A stretch of 64,000 bases of DNA, from assembly GCA_032073245.1 (NCBI GenBank), contig DAMANX010000017.1:36236-100235 (forward strand), in the 5' to 3' direction. Under the pieces are notes generated by a model. The model worked only from the letters and a program-made list of their open reading frames with translations, was not told the DNA's origin and searched no databases. The first letter of the stretch is position 1, and the number at the start of each line of letters is the position of its first letter. A program made the position numbers and the translations under genes. Shown here one piece after another: positions 53,646 to 62,655 of this stretch. Source of the stretch: QVMG01 sp032073245. GTDB lineage: Bacteria > Bacteroidota > Bacteroidia > Bacteroidales > Tannerellaceae.

Positions 53646-56600
53646 ATGCGAAAATGGATTAAATGGATAGGGATCATCTTTCTGATACCAATAGGGTTGG
53701 TGTTGCTCTTTACCATACTTTTATATTTGCCCCCCGTGCAAAATTTTGCTGTCAAGCAGGCTACAAAATACGCCAGTGAAGCAACCGGCATGCAGATTGG
53801 AATTGAGCGGATACGTTTATCATTCCCATTGGATGTGACTGTCAATGGTATTGAGGTGCTTACCGCACCAACAGATACTTTACTTACTCTACGTCAGGTA
53901 TCAGTCCGGGTCAATCCTTTGCCTTTAGTTCGAAAAATTGTTTCAGTTGAATCACTAAGTTTAGAGGGTGCGTGGGTTAATAGTGGTGATCTTGTGAAAG
54001 GGATGCTTATAAAAGGAAATATCCAAGAACTTTCGGCAACAGCCGATTATATCAGTCTGAATAAAGAAGAAGCTACCTTGAACTCACTGGATCTTTCCGG
54101 AGCAAATATAGCACTTCGTATAGATTCTGTGTCACAAGATACGGATACAACATCTACTCCGCTCAACTGGAAGATACGTATTGGCGATGTGGATATTAAT
54201 CGCCTTGCTTTTGACCTTAATATGCCGGCTGATACCTTACGCATGTTGGCTTTCATAGACAAAGGCGTTATAGGTAATGGCCTGGTCGATCTAGGACTTT
54301 CACGTTATACGGTAGAGAGGTTTAATCTTTCTGATACCAATCTTTCCTATGATGGAGATACTCTTGTTGCTATGGCAGGGCTGGATCCGGCTCATATTGC
54401 TGTAAGTAACCTACAGGCTGATATCAGGTCTATTGTATATCAGGATAAGGATATTGAAGCCGATATAAGGACTTTTTCATTGGAAGAACGTTCCGGATTG
54501 GTCATCTCTTCGTTTACGGGATCGGTAAAAAGTGACAGTATTCGTATAGATGTTCCCCAATTAAATTTAAAAACTCCTTATTCGGATATTATGCTTTCTG
54601 CAAATGTGCCGTGGAGTATCATAGAAGAAAATGCAACAGGTGATATCAGCGCTACAGTTAAAGCCTCTATAGGTAAAACTGATGTATTTACACTGGTTCC
54701 CGATATGCCGGCAGATTTCAAACGTGCTTTCCCAGCTCAACCCATAACAATAGATGCATCGGTTAACGGTAGTCTGGAAGCAATGGATATACCAGAATTG
54801 AAGGCTGAAATACCTGGTGCCATACGTTTAACAGCTTCCGGAAAAGTCGGAGCTGTTATGGATAGTGTACGTCGTTCTGCAGATATTCAATTTCAGGCGG
54901 TAACACAGAATATGAATTTTGTAATGGCTTATCTTCCAGCTGCACAGAGAGAACAATTTCGAATCCCTTCAGGCATACGTCTGAATGGGCGGGCCTCTCT
55001 TCAAAATCAGCAATTGCAAGCCAATGCCCGAATAACAGAAGATAAAGCAAATATTCTATTAGCAGCACGTTATAATATGGCTTCGGAAGCTTATGCTGCT
55101 GATCTGAAAGTTGATAGCCTGGAACCAATCCATTTTATGCCTCATGATTCAATCATGTGGGTATCGGCTGCTTTAAAGGCAGAAGGCAAAGGCACTGATA
55201 TATACTCTCCGGCTACATGGGCAGAATTCTCGGGTACTATTGATAGTGTACAATATGTGAATACTGCTTTAGCTGATGTTACATTCTCAGGTTCCCTTAA
55301 AGAAAATAAGGCACATGTGGAATTGAATAGTGATAATCCGGCTGCTGATATAAATCTGATGGTAGACGGAACTATTCAACGCAACGAGGTTGAGGGTATA
55401 GTGATTGTTGATGCGGATAATATAGACCTGTACGCGCTTCATTTGATGGATAGTACCTTTACTACTTCTTTCCAACTTTTTGCAGAGGCCAAGAGTGACC
55501 TGAAAGAAACAAATAGTGTAGACGTGACAATAGGTAACTGGCAACTGTTGACTGCAGGTCAACGTGTACGTCCAAAGGTTTTAACCTTATTAGCAAGGAC
55601 TACTCCTGACACTACCCGTGTTTCTTTACATACCGGAGATTTAGGTGTTGTCCTGACTGGGAATGCCGGTCTGAATTCAATGATTGACCAATTTACAGCT
55701 ATTGCTAATGATGTAAACAGGCAATTAGCTACGGATTCTACAGTAAATATAGCTGCTCTTCGTCCTTCCTTGCCTGATATGGGTTTAAGTATTAAAGCGG
55801 GACGGGATAATCCGATTTATAATATATTACAACGGTCTTATATTAGTTTTACCAAAATATCCGTAGATGCCAGCACTTCTCCTGAAGACGGTATTCAGAT
55901 GGATGCCGGGGTGTATGCTTTTGCACGTGATACGTTTCTTATTGATACTATCCGGGCACAGATACGTCCGGACACTGCAGGTTTGTTGTTTGGAATAGAT
56001 GTCATAAAAAATAAATACCGGCAACAAGTACCATTCACAGCTCATGTAAACGGTTCCCTGCAAAACCGATATGCAGATGCGGAACTTTTATTCAAGAATC
56101 ATAACAATGAGACAGGTCTTCTATTGGGTATTCGTGCCCGAAAGGAGGCAGAAGGATATAATTTTCAGTTATACCCCGATCATCCTATTATTGCATTCAA
56201 TACTTTTGATTTGAACCCCGATAATTATGTTCGTTTCCGTAGCATGAGTGATATCGAGGCCGATATTCGACTAACCGGTAATGAGAATGCTTCATTGTGG
56301 ATACATTCCACACCATCAGATGGTCTGTATCCGGAATTGATGGTGGAAATCGGACAATTAAATCTGGGGCGTTTATCTGAAGGACTGGCCATGATTCCGG
56401 ATATGCAGGGAGTACTGAACGCGAACGTTCGTTATGCGCCTACCGCAGAGACATTTATGGTGGTCGCAGATGCAAATATTGATGATTTATATTACGAGAA
56501 AGGAAGAGTAGGAGAAGTAATGTTAAATGCGGTTTATCTGCCTTTAGAAAATTCGCAGCATCAGTTTGACGTGCACATGTATCATGATCGTGCAGAGATA

Positions 56601-58316
56601 GCTACGGCAACTGCACTACTTAATTCTGCCCAGACCACTAATAATATCCAGGGAGCAGTGGATTTAACAACATTACCACTTGCTATGGCGAATGCTTTTA
56701 TTCCGGATAATATGGCTGAAATGAATGGTACTTTGAATGCAAGTATGACTTTAGAAGGTTCTATGTCAAAGCCGGTATTGAATGGTTTTATGCAATTAGA
56801 TACTGTTTCTGTATATGTTGGTATGGCTGATACCCGATTACATTTTGATGATAAAAAGATTACTGTTGATAATAGCCTGATATCTTTTGATAAATACAAT
56901 ATTTACGCGGCAAATAATAATCCGTTTATAATTGACGGAACAGTGAATATGTCCGATTTATCCCGTATGATGGCGGATTTAAAACTGACGGCTAATAATA
57001 TGAAGGTTCTGGATGCGCGTCGTACATCCGAAAGTCTGGTTTACGGGCAACTGCTTATGAACTTTAACAGTACGATTCGCGGACCGTTCACAGGATTAGT
57101 GGTGAGAGGTGATGCACAGGTATTGGGAGGAACAAATGTAACGTATGTTCTTACTGATTCACCTTTGACCGTACAGGACAGAATGGAAGGTTTGGTTACC
57201 TTTACTTCATTTGCCGATACCCTGACGCGTCAACGGCGTCCTGTAGACCAGTTACCCGTAAGTGGTATTGACATGTTAATGGTATTACACATTGACCCAA
57301 CGGTTCAGTTCCGTGTAGATATAACTCCCGATCAAAGCAATTATGCAGAAGTTGAAGGAGGTGGTGATCTTTCTTTCCAAATCACCCAACAAGGTGATAT
57401 GGTGCTCAATGGACGATATACTTTCTCTGAGGGAAAGGTAAATTATTCGCTCCCGGTTGTACCATTGAAGGAATTCAATATCCATCCTGATAGTTATGTT
57501 CAGTGGGATGGGGAAGTCCTTAATCCATTGATAAATGTGGTTGCTACAGAACGTATGCGTGCTACAATAAATGAAGATGATGCTTCTCGCCGAGTCAATT
57601 TTGATGTGGGGATCAGTGTGCAGGATAGGCTGGATAATATGCAAATGTCATTTATTATCGATGCTGTGGATGACTCTGCTATTCGCTCTGAACTTGCTTC
57701 ATTAGGAGAGGACGAAAGAACCCGTAGAGCCGTATATATGATGGTGACAGGTACTTATCTTGGTACAGGAAGTGGATCTGGCGGGTTTAATGTAGGCGGA
57801 GCAGTCGGAAGCTTCCTTGCAGGAGAGATTAATAATATAGCGGGTGATGCATTGAAAGATGTGGATATTGATATAGGATTTGATAGTTATGATACGGGTG
57901 GCGGCCAGACACAGAATGATTTGACATTTAGTTTTGCCAAACGTTTTTATAACGATCGTATCCGTGTATCTATAGGCGGAAGAGTTTCAACCGGGGGTAA
58001 CACGCAGGAAGCGGAATCGTTTATTGATAACTTTGCCGCAGAATATTTGCTCGATCCGGCAGGTAGCCGTACTGTTAAATTCTTCCATGACAGGAATTAT
58101 GAAAATATACTGGAAGGTGAAATTGTCGAAACAGGAGTTGGTCTTGTCTTACGAAAAAAGGTATTACGGTTACGTGAACTATTTGATTTCCGCAGAAAAA
58201 AAGTAGAGACTGTAGAAGATGCTGATGAAACAGAGGAAAGAGTGCCCAGAGCTTCTATTAATGAGCTTGAGACACGTCCAGAACCAAATCAACAGGAAGA
58301 AACAAACAATGAATAG
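53646..58316 (+). CDS. tamB: TamB translocation and assembly module, AsmA-like bridge protein
   Basis: 1556 aa from ATG 53646 (MRKWIKWIGIIFLIPIGLVL); a longer frame from a TTG at 53574 is unlikely because it precedes the membrane helix with an AT-rich stretch. One transmembrane helix (about 6-27) anchors it in the inner membrane. A very long beta-rich region spans the periplasm, and the C-terminal TamB (DUF490) domain covers about 1100-1480, including FNVGGAVGSFLAGEINNIAGDAL and LTFSFAKRFYNDRIRVSIGG. It carries lipid or helps outer-membrane protein insertion together with its BamA-like partner. A short charged tail follows. It overlaps tamL by 8 bp. Confidence 0.92.
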   Translation: MRKWIKWIGIIFLIPIGLVLLFTILLYLPPVQNFAVKQATKYASEATGMQIGIERIRLSFPLDVTVNGIEVLTAPTDTLLTLRQVSVRVNPLPLVRKIVSVESLSLEGAWVNSGDLVKGMLIKGNIQELSATADYISLNKEEATLNSLDLSGANIALRIDSVSQDTDTTSTPLNWKIRIGDVDINRLAFDLNMPADTLRMLAFIDKGVIGNGLVDLGLSRYTVERFNLSDTNLSYDGDTLVAMAGLDPAHIAVSNLQADIRSIVYQDKDIEADIRTFSLEERSGLVISSFTGSVKSDSIRIDVPQLNLKTPYSDIMLSANVPWSIIEENATGDISATVKASIGKTDVFTLVPDMPADFKRAFPAQPITIDASVNGSLEAMDIPELKAEIPGAIRLTASGKVGAVMDSVRRSADIQFQAVTQNMNFVMAYLPAAQREQFRIPSGIRLNGRASLQNQQLQANARITEDKANILLAARYNMASEAYAADLKVDSLEPIHFMPHDSIMWVSAALKAEGKGTDIYSPATWAEFSGTIDSVQYVNTALADVTFSGSLKENKAHVELNSDNPAADINLMVDGTIQRNEVEGIVIVDADNIDLYALHLMDSTFTTSFQLFAEAKSDLKETNSVDVTIGNWQLLTAGQRVRPKVLTLLARTTPDTTRVSLHTGDLGVVLTGNAGLNSMIDQFTAIANDVNRQLATDSTVNIAALRPSLPDMGLSIKAGRDNPIYNILQRSYISFTKISVDASTSPEDGIQMDAGVYAFARDTFLIDTIRAQIRPDTAGLLFGIDVIKNKYRQQVPFTAHVNGSLQNRYADAELLFKNHNNETGLLLGIRARKEAEGYNFQLYPDHPIIAFNTFDLNPDNYVRFRSMSDIEADIRLTGNENASLWIHSTPSDGLYPELMVEIGQLNLGRLSEGLAMIPDMQGVLNANVRYAPTAETFMVVADANIDDLYYEKGRVGEVMLNAVYLPLENSQHQFDVHMYHDRAEIATATALLNSAQTTNNIQGAVDLTTLPLAMANAFIPDNMAEMNGTLNASMTLEGSMSKPVLNGFMQLDTVSVYVGMADTRLHFDDKKITVDNSLISFDKYNIYAANNNPFIIDGTVNMSDLSRMMADLKLTANNMKVLDARRTSESLVYGQLLMNFNSTIRGPFTGLVVRGDAQVLGGTNVTYVLTDSPLTVQDRMEGLVTFTSFADTLTRQRRPVDQLPVSGIDMLMVLHIDPTVQFRVDITPDQSNYAEVEGGGDLSFQITQQGDMVLNGRYTFSEGKVNYSLPVVPLKEFNIHPDSYVQWDGEVLNPLINVVATERMRATINEDDASRRVNFDVGISVQDRLDNMQMSFIIDAVDDSAIRSELASLGEDERTRRAVYMMVTGTYLGTGSGSGGFNVGGAVGSFLAGEINNIAGDALKDVDIDIGFDSYDTGGGQTQNDLTFSFAKRFYNDRIRVSIGGRVSTGGNTQEAESFIDNFAAEYLLDPAGSRTVKFFHDRNYENILEGEIVETGVGLVLRKKVLRLRELFDFRRKKVETVEDADETEERVPRASINELETRPEPNQQEETNNE

Positions 58317-60675
58317 GTATTGGAAATATATAAGATCAGAGAATAATATAATATTCTTTTTTGTGAGTATTATGGTTTTCTCTTTGCTAGTAGGTTGTTC
58401 GACTACGAAGAATCTGCCGGAAGGGGAAATACTTTATACCGGTATTGAGAAAATAGATGTTGCTGATCCGAATAAAACACAAGAAGGGGATGAAGCTATG
58501 CAAGAAGTAGAAGCCGCATTGTCTTATCCCCCCAATAACTCTTTGTTTGGTAGCTCAACCAAACGTATACCTTTACCTATAGGCCTTTGGATTTATAATG
58601 GTTTCAAAAAATACCGCGGTGGAATCGGGAAATGGATATTTGATAAATTCGCAGCAAAACCGGTATTTATAAGTACGGTAAATCCGGATGTTCGCGTGGC
58701 TGTTTCCAATAATGTACTGCGTGAGAATGGTTATTTCGATGGGCATGCAGCTTTTGAAGTTATCCCGGACAAGAAAGACTCTCTGAAGGCGAAGATCCGA
58801 TATGATGTGGAAATGAATCATGCATATCGCTATGATAGTATCCAGTATATGCGTATGCGACATTTTGCCGATACATTGATTCAGGCAAATATGGGCCAAA
58901 CACTACTCCATAAAGACGACCAGTTCAATGTGATCAAAATGGAAAATGAAAGGCGACGTATCTCTACTCTTTTGAGAAATAATGGTTTTTACTATCATCG
59001 CCCGGATTATATGGTGTTTGAAGCAGACACTTTATTGACGCCAGGGAAAGTATGGTTACGAGCCTTGAGGAAACAAGGAACCCCAGCGAATGCACTTCGT
59101 CCTTACCGAATAGGAAATATTTCTGTATATCTGAGTGGATATAATGGAGAACAACCCAATGACTCTGTTCAATATAAAGAATTGACTATACATTATCATG
59201 ATAAATTGTTGATTCGTCCTCCTGTACTATACGGTCGCTTTCGTTTTAAACCGGGAGACCTTTATACACAAGAAGAACAGCAACGTACACAGACCGGGTT
59301 ATCCCGTTTGAGCGTGTTTCGTTATGCAGAGTTTCAATATACACCGCAAGATACGGCCCGGCGTACACGTAACGATTTATTGGATGTACGGGTGAATTCG
59401 GTCTATGATCTTCCTTACGATGGTGAATTTGAGGTTAATGCAAGTACTAAGAGTAATGATTATGCCGGACCTGGTGCTATATTTACCCTTACACGCAGAA
59501 ATGCTTTCAAAGGTGGGGAAATATTGGGTGTGCAATTAAGTGGTTCTTATGAATGGCAAACGAATAGTCGTGCCGGACAATCAAAGATGAATAGTTATGA
59601 GTTAGGATTAAGTTCTACGCTGACCATTCCCTATATTCTTTTCCCGGGATATATTTATCGTGACCTTGTTCAGCCATCCAGTACAACGTTCCGGGTGGGT
59701 GTAGATTTATTAAATCGTGCCCGCTTTTTCCGGACAATATCTTTGAGTGGAAATATGACCTATGATTTCCGTCCTACTGTTACTATGCGGCATTCCGTGA
59801 CTCCTTTTCGCCTTACTTTCATTAAAGTAAACAAAACCGATCTTTTCAAGGAAAGAGCGGCTGAAAACAGGAGTCTTGATTTAAGCTTACAGGATCAGTT
59901 CATTCCCGCGATTGGTTATACATTTACGTATGATAATACACCTATAGCTGACAGAAACTTTTTCTCCTGGACTACTTCCATTACCGAATCAGGAAATATA
60001 ATTGGAGGTATTGCAGCTATTGCCGGAAAGGACTTTAACAAAGAAGGTAAAACATTATTCGGTTCTCCTTTTGCCCAGTTTGTGAAAGCTACTTCAGAAA
60101 TGCGTTATAATTTTCGTATTGACCGTAATAACCGCTTGGTTGCCCGTGTAATGGGAGGAGCTATCTATAGTTATGGAAATTCAAAAATATCCCCTTATAA
60201 TGAACAATTTTTTATCGGAGGAGCCAATAGTGTACGTGCGTATACAATTCGTAGTATAGGACCCGGACGTTATGATCCCGAAAGAGGCGCGGATGGTAAG
60301 CCTCTGAGTAATTATTCATATATCGATCGGACGGGTGATATAAAGTTCGAAGCAAATCTTGAATATCGTTTTAAAATTGTCGGTGACCTGAATGGAGCCC
60401 TGTTTTTTGATGCCGGAGGAATTTGGGCAATGCGCAAAGACGATCGTCTGGGTTCCCGTTTAAGAAAAGGTAAATTCTTTAATGACCTTTCATTAGGAAC
60501 AGGAGCAGGTCTACGATATGACCTTTCATTTATGATAGTTCGATTGGATGTGGGACTTGGACTTCATGTTCCCTATAAGACAGATATAGATGGATACTTC
60601 AATGTCAATCCGTTTAAAAAGAGTAATTATTATAATGCTTTAGGTTGGCACTTAGCCATTGGGTATCCATTTTGA
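58309..60675 (+). CDS. tamL: TamL, lipoprotein-type TamA/BamA-family outer-membrane protein
   Basis: 788 aa from ATG 58309; longer frames to 58219 run through tamB. The N-terminus MNRYWKYIRS is followed by a hydrophobic helix and lipobox LLVGC with Cys30, then STTKNLPEGEILYTGIEKI. POTRA-like domains cover about 40-380. The 16-stranded Omp85 barrel fills the rest, with GGANSVRAYTIRSIGPG near residue 640 as the lid-loop R-G-Y/F-like motif, ending in Phe. TamL is the Bacteroidetes form of TamA and differs in its lipid anchor. Paired with TamB it forms the envelope-spanning TAM. Confidence 0.92.
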   Translation: MNRYWKYIRSENNIIFFFVSIMVFSLLVGCSTTKNLPEGEILYTGIEKIDVADPNKTQEGDEAMQEVEAALSYPPNNSLFGSSTKRIPLPIGLWIYNGFKKYRGGIGKWIFDKFAAKPVFISTVNPDVRVAVSNNVLRENGYFDGHAAFEVIPDKKDSLKAKIRYDVEMNHAYRYDSIQYMRMRHFADTLIQANMGQTLLHKDDQFNVIKMENERRRISTLLRNNGFYYHRPDYMVFEADTLLTPGKVWLRALRKQGTPANALRPYRIGNISVYLSGYNGEQPNDSVQYKELTIHYHDKLLIRPPVLYGRFRFKPGDLYTQEEQQRTQTGLSRLSVFRYAEFQYTPQDTARRTRNDLLDVRVNSVYDLPYDGEFEVNASTKSNDYAGPGAIFTLTRRNAFKGGEILGVQLSGSYEWQTNSRAGQSKMNSYELGLSSTLTIPYILFPGYIYRDLVQPSSTTFRVGVDLLNRARFFRTISLSGNMTYDFRPTVTMRHSVTPFRLTFIKVNKTDLFKERAAENRSLDLSLQDQFIPAIGYTFTYDNTPIADRNFFSWTTSITESGNIIGGIAAIAGKDFNKEGKTLFGSPFAQFVKATSEMRYNFRIDRNNRLVARVMGGAIYSYGNSKISPYNEQFFIGGANSVRAYTIRSIGPGRYDPERGADGKPLSNYSYIDRTGDIKFEANLEYRFKIVGDLNGALFFDAGGIWAMRKDDRLGSRLRKGKFFNDLSLGTGAGLRYDLSFMIVRLDVGLGLHVPYKTDIDGYFNVNPFKKSNYYNALGWHLAIGYPF

Positions 60676-60688
60676 TACTGATTTAACA

Positions 60689-60846
60689 TAAGCATTCGGC
60701 GTGCTATGACTCATTCAGTAGTCAAGGAGTTAAGTAGTCGCAATGCACTATAATCTACTTGACTCCAAAGGAGCGAAGCGACTGATAACTCCTTGACTCC
60801 TCTGACTCCTTGACTACTGAATGAGACGTATTACGCCGAATGCTTA
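60689..60846. repeat. Long inverted repeat between tamL and the deacylase gene
   Basis: Arms 60689-60731 (TAAGCATTCGGCGT then ACTCATTCAGTAGTCAAGG) and 60804-60846 pair over 43 bp with few mismatches. An inner GGAGTTAAGTAG/CTACTTGACTCC pair repeats the theme. It fills the whole gap between convergent genes and may terminate both. Confidence 0.85.
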
Positions 60847-60850
60847 CGAT

Positions 60851-62083
60851 TTAACGGTGAGTGAGTGGATATTTGTTATTAAACCGGTAACCTATGCCTA
60901 ACATCAGAAAGTTAGGATAATGGAAATCATGAAGACAATATCCAATATTGATAAATGAATTCCGTGTAACTTCGACTTTAAGAGATAGTGTCTGGTATAG
61001 CGCTTTGAGATCTCCTCCTCCGTGCAGTACATTAGCTCCCAATCCTATACCCACTGTAAAATAAGGCATCACATATTCTACCCTTCCTGAAAGCCCCAGA
61101 GATAATTGTTTATGCAATGGTGGTTTTACAAACTCCTGATAAGAATCATAGCTATAACCTGGAGTATAAACATTAGCGCTTTCATCATAAACTCCGTCAA
61201 GAGAAGCTCCCACACGGAGCTTATATCCGAGATTATACATTGGAGCAAAATTAAATCCCAATACCGTATAAGCATCAGGTGAAGCTATTTGCATATCACC
61301 AATAGCGACTCCTTTCCGGCGCCATGATCCAAACAATACCAAGTCATAACTGATATGTCGTGGAAATGAAGGGGCAGGAGGTTGAAATAAAGGTTTGGAA
61401 AGACAATCTTCCTTCCTGTTGAAATTATATACCAGACCAACTTTCAATCCAACCGTATTTAATCCTGCATTTGGGAACTTCGTATTTCCGTTGGAAAAAT
61501 GAGTTAGGGTAATACCTGAAGTCAAATCAAATTCAGGTGATAATACCCAATTCAAATAAAAATTAGTGTTAAGATAGGCGTTTATCCGAGAGCCGATTAT
61601 AGCGTTATAAGGATTTTCAATATCGTCGTAGGGCTTCCATCCTGATGACAGTCCGAAATTCCATTCATAATTAACAGATAACCGTGGGTTGATCTGTGCT
61701 ATACGAGCCCCTTGAAAGAAATAAAGTGCTAACGGATTTCCTAATTGTTTTCGTTCTCCGAAAGTATAATATGCTAATCCGATACCTTGGTAAACACCTC
61801 CGTAAATCCGGTCGGTTACAGTCTGGGGATGAAATTGAAAGGCATATCTCAAATGTGCTGAAAAGGAATTTCTTATAGGTTTCCAATTCTCGTTATCTCC
61901 TTCCAGAAAAGAGTTTGTCGGAATAATATAACCCGGACGGGTTTCTATATCAATTTTGTGGATCAAACGGCGGGAAGCAGATAGAGTGTCATTGATGCTT
62001 TCCTGTGTGAAAGCAATATCAGACAGAAATAGCATTCCTCCCAAAAGAAACATTATCTTCCATATCGCTGTTTTGCTTTTCAT
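60851..62083 (-). CDS. PagL-like lipid A deacylase / acyloxyacyl hydrolase family
   Basis: 410 aa from ATG 62083 (MKSKTAIWKIMFLLGGMLFLS signal), preferred over a TTG four codons earlier. The beta-barrel carries the PagL catalytic His-x-Ser-Asn motif LTHFSNGNTKFPNAGLN around residue 200. The chain is longer than the 150-200 aa proteobacterial PagL, with extra N- and C-terminal strands, ending LMLGIGYRFNNKYP. The expected role is removing an acyl chain from lipid A in the outer membrane, which could alter host recognition. It is convergent with tamL across a long inverted repeat. Confidence 0.8.
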   Translation of the reverse strand: MKSKTAIWKIMFLLGGMLFLSDIAFTQESINDTLSASRRLIHKIDIETRPGYIIPTNSFLEGDNENWKPIRNSFSAHLRYAFQFHPQTVTDRIYGGVYQGIGLAYYTFGERKQLGNPLALYFFQGARIAQINPRLSVNYEWNFGLSSGWKPYDDIENPYNAIIGSRINAYLNTNFYLNWVLSPEFDLTSGITLTHFSNGNTKFPNAGLNTVGLKVGLVYNFNRKEDCLSKPLFQPPAPSFPRHISYDLVLFGSWRRKGVAIGDMQIASPDAYTVLGFNFAPMYNLGYKLRVGASLDGVYDESANVYTPGYSYDSYQEFVKPPLHKQLSLGLSGRVEYVMPYFTVGIGLGANVLHGGGDLKALYQTLSLKVEVTRNSFINIGYCLHDFHYPNFLMLGIGYRFNNKYPLTHR

Positions 62084-62259
62084 GTACTGTATCAACTTCC
62101 TGTATTCTTTATGTATCCCTCAAAAAAGGGGTAAATATACAATTTTATAAATTCAGATGCTGAACAAGAAATCAGTTTTTCTCATATCCTACATTTTTTC
62201 CAAGCATGAGACAGAGGCAATAGACTATAGAAATTATCATTCTGTCAAAATACAGGTAG

Positions 62260-62303
62260 TTTATCCGCGAACTATGCATAGTTTATTTCCGAACTATACA
62301 TAG
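62260..62303. repeat. 22-bp tandem pair
   Basis: TTTATCCGCGAACTATGCAT AG at 62260-62281 and TTTATTTCCGAACTATACAT AG at 62282-62303, 18 of 22 identical or nearly so. A weak third copy precedes it. Confidence 0.75.
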
Positions 62304-62482
62304 AAACACTTTTTAACCTATCGTATTCACGGAGATTACTGCAAATATCTGACTTTTTATTAATCCCTAAACCACCACCTGGTTAAACCCCGGTGCTATA
62401 GAAACCCCGATAAATCAGGGTGCTCGCTACACTCGGTACAATGTTTTATTCTGGAGGAAAGGCAATCCTATTCACTACGTTC

Positions 62483-62515
62483 ATCACTCCCCACTTATCA
62501 CTCATCACTTATTAT
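62483..62515. repeat. Heptamer array upstream of the integrase
   Basis: ATCAC-type cores begin at 62483, 62490 (CCCAC), 62497, 62504 and 62511 (ATTAT), exactly 7 bp apart. It is similar in style to the array inside the integrase gene. Confidence 0.65.
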
Positions 62516-62655
62516 TCAACCCTTTCTTCCCATCCACTGTTTTAAATAAAAACATATCTTGCACCCCTGTTAAAATGTTTAGCAAGTAATTAACCATTTA
62601 TAAACAGCGTTCGCTTAGCGAAGCATAAAGCAATTAACCATTAATAATTAGAGAC

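Larger units (their letters stand above)
62084..62655. other. Gene-free 572-bp region upstream of the integrase
   Basis: Holds the 22-bp pair at 62260, an array of heptamers at 62483, a TTCGCTTAGCGAA palindrome near 62610 and two ATTAACCATT pieces shortly before the integrase start. No RNA gene or coding frame is supported. Confidence 0.6.

Noticed and set aside
58219..58308. Extended tamL start
   Set aside because: It would run through the tamB C-terminal coding region. The lipoprotein signal begins at the ATG at 58309.
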